A DNA stretch of 6,807 nucleotides from an uncultured Alphaproteobacteria bacterium (lineage in GTDB: Bacteria > Pseudomonadota > Alphaproteobacteria > Caulobacterales > Caulobacteraceae): positions 1 through 6,807 of the forward strand of contig CAIZKE010000073.1 of assembly GCA_903933475.1 (NCBI GenBank). Reading direction: 5' to 3'. Under the pieces are notes generated by a model, which saw only the letters and a list, made by a program, of their open reading frames with translations, had not been told where the DNA came from and ran no database searches. Made by a program: the position numbers and the translations under genes. Below, piece by piece: positions 1 through 4,327 of the stretch; position 1 is the first letter of the stretch, and every line of letters begins with the position of its first letter.

Positions 1-1
1 G

Positions 2-793
2 GTCTACATGGGTGCCGTGGACGTCGAGCGCCAAAAGCCCAACGTCTTCCGCATGAACCTCCTGGGTGCCCGGGTTGAGCCGGTGACCTCGGGCTCTTCG
101 ACCCTGAAGGACGCCATGAATGAGGCGCTCCGGGACTGGGTCACCAATGTCCATGACACCTACTACCTGATTGGCTCGGCGGCGGGCCCGCATCCCTATC
201 CGGAGATGGTCCGCGAGTTCCAGGCGGTCATGGGTCGGGAGGCCCGGGCGCAGATTCTCGAAGCCGAGGGCCGGCTCCCGGACGCCGTGGTCGCCTGCGT
301 GGGCGGGGGATCGAACGCCATCGGCACGTTCCATCCCTTCCTCAACGACGAGGGCGTGCGCCTGATCGGGGTCGAGGCCTCCGGTGATGGCATGGACACC
401 GACCGCCATGCGGCGGCCATCAATGGCGGCCGGCCCGGCGTCCTTCATGGCAACCGCACCTACCTGATCCAGGATGCGGTAGGCCAGATCACCGAGGCGC
501 ACTCGATTTCCGCTGGCCTGGACTACCCCGGGATCGGTCCCGAACATGCCTTCCTGCACGATGTCGGCCGGACGGAATACATGACCTGCACCGACCGCGA
601 GGCCCTTGAGGCCTTCCGGCTCTGCGCAGAGCTGGAGGGAATCATTCCGGCCCTCGAGACCAGCCACGCCCTGGCCCGCCTGCCGCAGATCTGCGCCGAG
701 CTGGGCCCCGAGGGGATCGTGGTGGTCAACCTGTCCGGCCGCGGCGACAAGGATGTCGCTACCGTGGCCCAGGCCCTGGGACTCTCGATTTGA
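2..793 (+). CDS. trpB: Tryptophan synthase beta chain, 5'-truncated by window edge
   Basis: PLP enzyme that condenses indole with L-serine to give tryptophan, as the beta subunit of the cytosolic alpha2-beta2 tryptophan synthase. The frame is open from base 2, so the ATG at 8 is an internal Met and not the start. By alignment from memory with Salmonella TrpB (397 aa), the first visible residue corresponds to about residue 132, so the PLP lysine (K87) and E109 lie outside the window. Visible landmarks: VERQKPNVFRM (contains the R141 equivalent), the PLP-phosphate loop GGGSNAIG, SISAGLDYPG (the Asp that salt-bridges R141), GIIPALE (E350 equivalent), and NLSGRGDKD near the C-terminus (S377 equivalent). 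One oddity is GDG in EASGDGMDT, where a GHG is usual. The stop overlaps the trpA start by four bases, as expected for stoichiometric, translationally coupled subunits. Identity is certain; only the N-terminus is missing. Confidence 0.97.
   Translation, partial: VYMGAVDVERQKPNVFRMNLLGARVEPVTSGSSTLKDAMNEALRDWVTNVHDTYYLIGSAAGPHPYPEMVREFQAVMGREARAQILEAEGRLPDAVVACVGGGSNAIGTFHPFLNDEGVRLIGVEASGDGMDTDRHAAAINGGRPGVLHGNRTYLIQDAVGQITEAHSISAGLDYPGIGPEHAFLHDVGRTEYMTCTDREALEAFRLCAELEGIIPALETSHALARLPQICAELGPEGIVVVNLSGRGDKDVATVAQALGLSI
790..793 (+). promoter_or_regulatory. trpB/trpA TTGA start-stop overlap (translational coupling)
   Basis: The trpA start TTG (790-792) and the trpB stop TGA (791-793) share bases, the TTG version of the common ATGA overlap. 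No convincing Shine-Dalgarno precedes it; the closest purine stretch is TGGGAC around 778. Reinitiation by ribosomes finishing trpB is the likely way trpA is translated, which would keep the two subunits near 1:1. The overlap is read directly; coupling is inferred. Confidence 0.7.
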
Positions 794-1623
794 GCCGCGC
801 CCGGATCGATGCTCGTTTTGCCCGCCTCCGCCAGGAGGGCCGCGCCGGCTTCATCCCCTACGTGATGGCGGGAGATCCCGATCCGGAGACCGCCCTGGCC
901 ATCCTCAAGGGGCTTCCCGCCGCCGGGGCTGACCTCATCGAGGTGGGCTTTCCCTTCTCCGATCCTTTGGCGGAGGGCCCGCCGATCCAGCGCGCGGCCC
1001 AGCGGGCCCTGGCCCGGGGCATGACCCTGCAGAAGACCCTGGACCTTGTCGCTGCCTTCCGCCGCTCGGATTCCGAAACACCGATCATCCTGATGGGCTA
1101 TGCCAATCCCCTCGAGACTCCCGGCTATGTGGCCTTTGCCCGTGACGCCGCAGCTGCGGGCGTGGACGGCCTGATCGTGGTCGACATTCCGCCTGAGGAG
1201 GCAGATCCCCTCGCCGACGCCCTCGACGCCCAGGATCTGTCCCTGATCCGGCTTGCCACGCCCACGACGGACGACCGGCGGTTGCCTGTGGTGGTCCGTC
1301 GGACCTCGGGCTTCGTCTATTACGTCTCCGTCGCCGGAGTCACCGGCGTGAAGGAAGCCGACGCCGGTGCCGTGGCGCCCAATGTCGCGCGGGTCCGCGC
1401 CGCCTCCGGGCTTCCGGTTGCCGTGGGCTTTGGCGTCCGCACCGAGGCGAGGGCGGCCGAGGTGGCCCGGGTCGCCGACGCCGTTGTGGTCGGCTCAGCC
1501 CTGGTGGACGAGGTGGCCGCCGCCCTGGCTGCAAACGAAGACGTGACCGACCGGGTGCTTACAAAAGTGGCGGGTCTGGCTAAGTCTGTTCGTACGGCAA
1601 GGACGTCGAGTGTCGGAGCTTAG
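790..1623 (+). CDS. trpA: Tryptophan synthase alpha chain
   Basis: Cleaves indole-3-glycerol phosphate to indole and glyceraldehyde-3-phosphate; the indole is channelled to TrpB. TIM-barrel protein of 277 aa (E. coli 268). The start is TTG at 790, inside the trpB stop (TTGA). It is chosen because SRARIDARFARLRQEGR is the natural family N-terminus and I see no nearby ATG. Visible sites: catalytic Glu51 (E49 in Salmonella) in LIEVGFPFSDP, loop 2 at residues 55-66, GYANP (103-107), DGLIVVDIPPEE (126-137), Tyr177 (Y175), loop 6 AGVTG with Thr185 (T183), the phosphate-binding AVGFGVRT (211-218) and GSALVD (235-240). Oddity: the position of catalytic Asp60 is Glu62 (codon GAG, 973-975), and Pro65 follows where Thr63 is usual. 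The last 25 or so residues form a poorly conserved tail whose DNA holds the upstream signals of accD. Identity is secure; full activity with Glu62 is inferred. Confidence 0.96.
   Translation: MSRARIDARFARLRQEGRAGFIPYVMAGDPDPETALAILKGLPAAGADLIEVGFPFSDPLAEGPPIQRAAQRALARGMTLQKTLDLVAAFRRSDSETPIILMGYANPLETPGYVAFARDAAAAGVDGLIVVDIPPEEADPLADALDAQDLSLIRLATPTTDDRRLPVVVRRTSGFVYYVSVAGVTGVKEADAGAVAPNVARVRAASGLPVAVGFGVRTEARAAEVARVADAVVVGSALVDEVAAALAANEDVTDRVLTKVAGLAKSVRTARTSSVGA
1599..1618 (+). promoter_or_regulatory. Candidate ribosome binding sites for accD inside the trpA 3' end
   Basis: Two purine motifs compete. AAGGA at 1599-1603 sits six bases before GTG 1610. GGAG at 1615-1618 sits twelve bases before ATG 1631, which is long. 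Both lie within the last codons of trpA, so translation of accD is probably coupled to trpA. The motifs are visible; which one is used cannot be decided from the window. Confidence 0.4.
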
Positions 1624-1630
1624 GCGCAGA

Positions 1631-2557
1631 ATGGCGATGGCGGACCAGACCGACGACAAATCCGGGAAGCAGCCCCAGGCCCCCCGTGAGCGCGGCGGCT
1701 GGCTGGCCAAGATCGCCCCCGGCGTCCGCAACCTGGTGGCCAAGCGCGAGACCCCCGAGAACCTCTGGGTCAAGTGTCCGGATACGGGAGAGATGCTGTA
1801 CCGGCCCGACCTCGAGGCCGCCATGTGGGTCACGCCCTCGGGCAGCCACATGCGCATCGGCGCCGCCCAACGCCTGCGCTACACCTTCGACGATGGAAGA
1901 TTCGAGCGCATCCCCTCGCCGGTCGTAGCCGACGACCCCCTGAAGTTCCCGGACGACAAGCCCTATGCCGACCGCCTCAAGGCGGCGCGCAAGGCGACGG
2001 GCGAGCAGGACTCCATGGCCATCGCCTTCGGAAACATCCGGGGCCAGGCGGCGATGGTCATCGTCCAGGACTTCAACTTCATGGGCGGGTCCCTGGGCAT
2101 GGGCGCGGGTGAGGCCTTCATCAAGGCCGCCCAGGAAGCCGTACGTCGCAAGGTTCCCCTGGTCATCTTCACCGCCTCCGGCGGCGCCCGCATGCAGGAG
2201 GGGACCCTGTCCCTGATGCAGATGGCCCGGACCACCCTGGCCCTCAACGAGGTCAAGGCCGCCGGCCTGCCCTATGTGGTGGTGCTGACCGACCCGACGA
2301 CCGGCGGGGTCTCGGCCTCCTACGCCATGCTGGGTGATATCCACATCGCCGAGCCCAACGCCATGATCGCCTTCTCTGGCCGCCGGGTCATCGAGCAGAC
2401 CATTCGCGAGGTCCTGCCCGCCGGCTTCCAGAGGGCAGAGTTCCTGATGGAACGGGGCATGGTCGACCTGGTGGCGGCGCGCTCTGAACTGCCGGACATC
2501 CTCGCCTCGGTGCTCGGGACCCTGATGCTGGGCCGGGCCCGCGCCCGCGCCGCCTGA
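1631..2557 (+). CDS. accD: Acetyl-CoA carboxylase carboxyltransferase subunit beta
   Basis: With AccA forms the carboxyltransferase that moves CO2 from carboxybiotin-BCCP to acetyl-CoA, giving malonyl-CoA for fatty-acid synthesis. 308 aa from the ATG at 1631 (E. coli 304). Crotonase-fold motifs: GGSLGMGAGE (152-161), GGARMQEG (184-191), TTGGVSASYAMLGDI (223-237) and VIEQT (253-257). The N-terminal ribbon that in E. coli AccD carries four Zn-binding Cys is present in outline (residues 46-74, WVKC to SHMRI) but keeps only Cys49. The other three positions are Thr52, Thr68 and Gly71. Residue 251 is Arg (GRRVIEQ) where Pro is usual (GPRVIEQ). Start choice: ATG 1631 gives MAMADQTD, close to what I remember of related proteins. 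GTG 1610, overlapping trpA by 14 bases, has a better-spaced AAGGA and would add seven residues; ATG 1637 is also possible. Identity is certain, start uncertain. Confidence 0.95.
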   Translation: MAMADQTDDKSGKQPQAPRERGGWLAKIAPGVRNLVAKRETPENLWVKCPDTGEMLYRPDLEAAMWVTPSGSHMRIGAAQRLRYTFDDGRFERIPSPVVADDPLKFPDDKPYADRLKAARKATGEQDSMAIAFGNIRGQAAMVIVQDFNFMGGSLGMGAGEAFIKAAQEAVRRKVPLVIFTASGGARMQEGTLSLMQMARTTLALNEVKAAGLPYVVVLTDPTTGGVSASYAMLGDIHIAEPNAMIAFSGRRVIEQTIREVLPAGFQRAEFLMERGMVDLVAARSELPDILASVLGTLMLGRARARAA

Positions 2558-2573
2558 CCCCCGACCTGGGACC

Positions 2574-3893
2574 ATGTACGATCCGATCCGGGCTTCTGAC
2601 GCCGTCATCCAGCGCCTGCGGGCGAGCCACCCGTCCCTCATCGACCTGACGACCGGACGGGTCGAGCGTCTTCTGGAGGCCCTTGGCCGTCCTGATCTGC
2701 GCCTGCCGCCTGTGATCCACGTCGCCGGGACCAACGGCAAGGGCTCCACCACCGCCTTCCTGAGGGCCATGGCCGAGGCGGCAGGGCTGAAGGTCCACGT
2801 CCTCACCTCGCCCCATCTGGTGAGGTTCGCCGAACGTATCCGGGTGGCGGGGCGGCTGATCACGGACGAGGCCCTCGACGCCCTCACGGACCGGCTCGAG
2901 GCGGCCAATGCCGGTCAACCCATCAGCTTCTTCGAGATCACGACGGTCCTGGCCCTGCAGGCCTTTGCAGACACCCCCGCCGACCTCTGCGTGATCGAGG
3001 TCGGCCTGGGCGGACGGTTTGACGCCACCAACATCTTCGACGCCCCCGCCGTGTCGGTGATTACGCCGGTCGACTACGACCACCTGGAGATGCTGGGCCC
3101 CGAATTGTCGAAGATCGCCTGGGAGAAGGCGGGCATCATCAAGCCGGGCCGGCCCGTGGTCTCCGCCCGCCAGCATGAAGAGGCCCAGGCGGTGATCGAG
3201 GCCGAAGCCGAGGCCCGGGGCGCACCCCTGACCCTAGTCGGCCGGGACGCGGACATCTGGCGGGAGAGGGGCCGGCTGGTGGTCCAGGCCCCGGACCGGC
3301 TTCTCGATCTTCCGCCTCCGTCCCTGCCTGGGCTCCATCAGTTCGAGAACGCCGGCCTTGCCGCCCTCGCCCTCCTGGCCCTCGGCGATCCACGCATTGA
3401 CGAGTCTGCCCTTGCAAGGGGTGTCCAGGAGGCGGTCTGGCCCGGCCGGTTCCAGAGGCTCACCACCGGACCCTTGGGCGGCCTGGCTGCGGCCAGGGGA
3501 TCCGACCTCTGGCTGGACGGGGCCCACAATCCCCACGGCGCCGCCGCCCTGGCGCGGACCTGCGAGGAGATGGGTGCGCGGGATCCGCGGCCCCTGGTCC
3601 TGGTGACCGGGCAGTTCGCCCGCAAGGATCCCCGTGGCTTCTTCGCGGCATTCGCGGACCTGGGTCCGCAGGTGGTCGCCACGACTTTCGAGTCCGCCTC
3701 GGCCCTGTCACCAGACGTCCTGGCGGCGGCGGCCCGGGCAGAAGGCCTTGAGGCGTCAACGGCACCGGATGTCTCCGCCGCCGTCGCCCTGGCCCTGGAT
3801 ATGGAGGGACCTCCGCCCCGGGTCGTGATCTGCGGCGGCCTTCACTTCGCGGGCGAGGTGCTGGCCCTCAGCCCGGAAACCTGGCCGACCTGA
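2574..3893 (+). CDS. folC: Folylpolyglutamate synthase / dihydrofolate synthase
   Basis: ATP-dependent Mur-ligase-family enzyme that adds L-glutamate to dihydropteroate (giving dihydrofolate) and to reduced folates (giving polyglutamates); cytosolic. 439 aa, typical for the family (E. coli 422). Motifs in order: P-loop GTNGKGST (52-59), HLVRFAERI (81-89), IEVGLGGRFDATN (141-153), DYDH (167-170), KAGIIKPG (185-192, with the lysine expected to be carbamylated), linker WPGRFQ (289-294), and the C-terminal-domain motif LDGAHNPHG (314-322). The ATG at 2574 begins 16 bases after the accD stop. The Shine-Dalgarno is poor (GGGA only two bases upstream), so translation may depend on ribosomes leaving accD. 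Whether the enzyme has both activities or only the polyglutamylating one cannot be told from sequence alone. It is the last gene of the + strand block, followed three bases after its stop by a hairpin. Confidence 0.95.
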   Translation: MYDPIRASDAVIQRLRASHPSLIDLTTGRVERLLEALGRPDLRLPPVIHVAGTNGKGSTTAFLRAMAEAAGLKVHVLTSPHLVRFAERIRVAGRLITDEALDALTDRLEAANAGQPISFFEITTVLALQAFADTPADLCVIEVGLGGRFDATNIFDAPAVSVITPVDYDHLEMLGPELSKIAWEKAGIIKPGRPVVSARQHEEAQAVIEAEAEARGAPLTLVGRDADIWRERGRLVVQAPDRLLDLPPPSLPGLHQFENAGLAALALLALGDPRIDESALARGVQEAVWPGRFQRLTTGPLGGLAAARGSDLWLDGAHNPHGAAALARTCEEMGARDPRPLVLVTGQFARKDPRGFFAAFADLGPQVVATTFESASALSPDVLAAAARAEGLEASTAPDVSAAVALALDMEGPPPRVVICGGLHFAGEVLALSPETWPT

Positions 3894-3896
3894 GAG

Positions 3897-3918
3897 GGCG
3901 TCGGGCTCAGCCGACGCC
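3897..3918. terminator. GC-rich hairpin between convergent folC and trxA, putative bidirectional terminator
   Basis: Perfect 8-bp stem GGCGTCGG (3897-3904) / CCGACGCC (3911-3918) around a 6-base loop that contains the trxA stop codon. It begins three bases after the folC stop. Neither strand has a T-tract after the stem, so it is not a textbook intrinsic terminator. It may block converging polymerases, protect 3' ends or assist factor-dependent termination. The stem is seen; the function is inferred. Confidence 0.5.
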
Positions 3919-4233
3919 GGACTCGGTCAGCCAGTCGACGATCTTTTGCTTGGGCATGGCGCCGACCTTCATGGCGGTCATCTGGCCGTCCTTGAAGAGC
4001 ATCATGGTCGGGATGCCCCGCACGCCGTAGCGGCCGGGCGTTTCCGGGGAGTCCTCGATGTTCAGCTTGACCACCGTGACATGCTCGCCCAGCTCCGAGG
4101 CGATCTGCTCGAGGGCCGGGGCGATCTGCTTGCAGGGACCGCACCACTCCGCCCAGAAATCCACCAGGACGGGCTTGCCCGACTTCAGGACGTCGGCTTC
4201 GAAGGACTGGTCAGTGACGGCGACGGTGCCCAT
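3907..4233 (-). CDS. trxA: Thioredoxin 1
   Basis: Small cytosolic disulfide reductase, reduced by thioredoxin reductase, that supplies electrons to ribonucleotide reductase, peroxiredoxins and methionine sulfoxide reductases and reduces protein disulfides. 108 aa, the normal length. Active site WCGPCK (Cys31, Cys34), buried Asp25 in VDFWAEW, and the cis-proline loop GIPT (Pro75). No signal peptide, so this is the cytosolic form and not a periplasmic Dsb-like protein. The start is fixed at the ATG at 4233 by a strong GAGGAG six bases upstream. The same frame extends 28 codons further upstream to a TTG, but that stretch (LIGHPRSPYLVLTSG and so on) is unlike any thioredoxin and is leader DNA. 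It lies downstream of addA on the same strand with a 94-base gap, so it may be read through from addA and also have its own promoter. Confidence 0.97.
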   Translation of the reverse strand: MGTVAVTDQSFEADVLKSGKPVLVDFWAEWCGPCKQIAPALEQIASELGEHVTVVKLNIEDSPETPGRYGVRGIPTMMLFKDGQMTAMKVGAMPKQKIVDWLTESGVG

Positions 4234-4239
4234 GGGTGG

Positions 4240-4245
4240 CTCCTC
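4240..4245 (-). promoter_or_regulatory. trxA Shine-Dalgarno
   Basis: GAGGAG on the - strand, six bases before the ATG at 4233. It is the clearest ribosome binding site in the window and decides the trxA start against the longer TTG-initiated frame. Confidence 0.85.
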
Positions 4246-4253
4246 GATTGGGG

Positions 4254-4270
4254 GTCCGGATCGTCCGGAC
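4254..4270. repeat. 7-bp inverted repeat in the trxA leader
   Basis: GTCCGGA (4254-4260), spacer TCG, TCCGGAC (4264-4270). The arms are perfect complements, and each contains the self-palindrome TCCGGA, so the site is at once an inverted and a direct repeat. It lies about 20 bases upstream of the trxA start and, if the candidate promoter is right, near the start of the transcript. It could be an operator for a dimeric regulator or an RNA hairpin. No known regulator motif was recognised. Confidence 0.5.
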
Positions 4271-4279
4271 GTTAGCACT

Positions 4280-4308
4280 AGATATGGCGAGCGGGGGTGC
4301 CCGATCAA
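4280..4308 (-). promoter_or_regulatory. Candidate trxA promoter
   Basis: On the - strand, TTGATC (4308-4303) resembles a -35 box (TTGA matches TTGACA). The AT-rich CATATCT (4286-4280) lies 16-17 bases downstream, where a -10 box belongs. It is the only AT-rich patch in the gap between addA and trxA, and it would give a leader of about 40 bases. The -10 match to consensus is weak, so this is a suggestion. It would allow trxA expression independent of addA. Confidence 0.35.
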
Positions 4309-4327
4309 CTCCCCCAATCAAACGCCC

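Larger units (their letters stand above)
4246..4319. repeat. 9-bp inverted repeat bracketing the trxA upstream region
   Basis: GATTGGGGG at 4246-4254 and its exact complement CCCCCAATC at 4311-4319 flank the candidate promoter and the smaller GTCCGGA repeat. On the - strand, the proximal arm ends immediately before the GAGGAG ribosome binding site. In a transcript coming from addA the arms could close a long-range stem. A further CCCCC on the - strand (4297-4293) could compete for pairing with GGGGG. The match is seen; any role is speculative. Confidence 0.4.

Noticed and set aside
8..10. ATG as a possible start of trpB
   Set aside because: The frame is open to the window edge, and the protein begins mid-family at about residue 132, without the PLP lysine.
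1580..2908. 442-codon open frame on the - strand, antisense to accD and to parts of trpA and folC
   Set aside because: It spans three real genes on the other strand, has no recognisable domain, and is explained by high third-position GC.
4234..4317. 28-codon N-terminal extension of trxA starting at a TTG
   Set aside because: The strong GAGGAG before ATG 4233 and the standard 108-residue thioredoxin length show that the extension is leader DNA, not a signal peptide.
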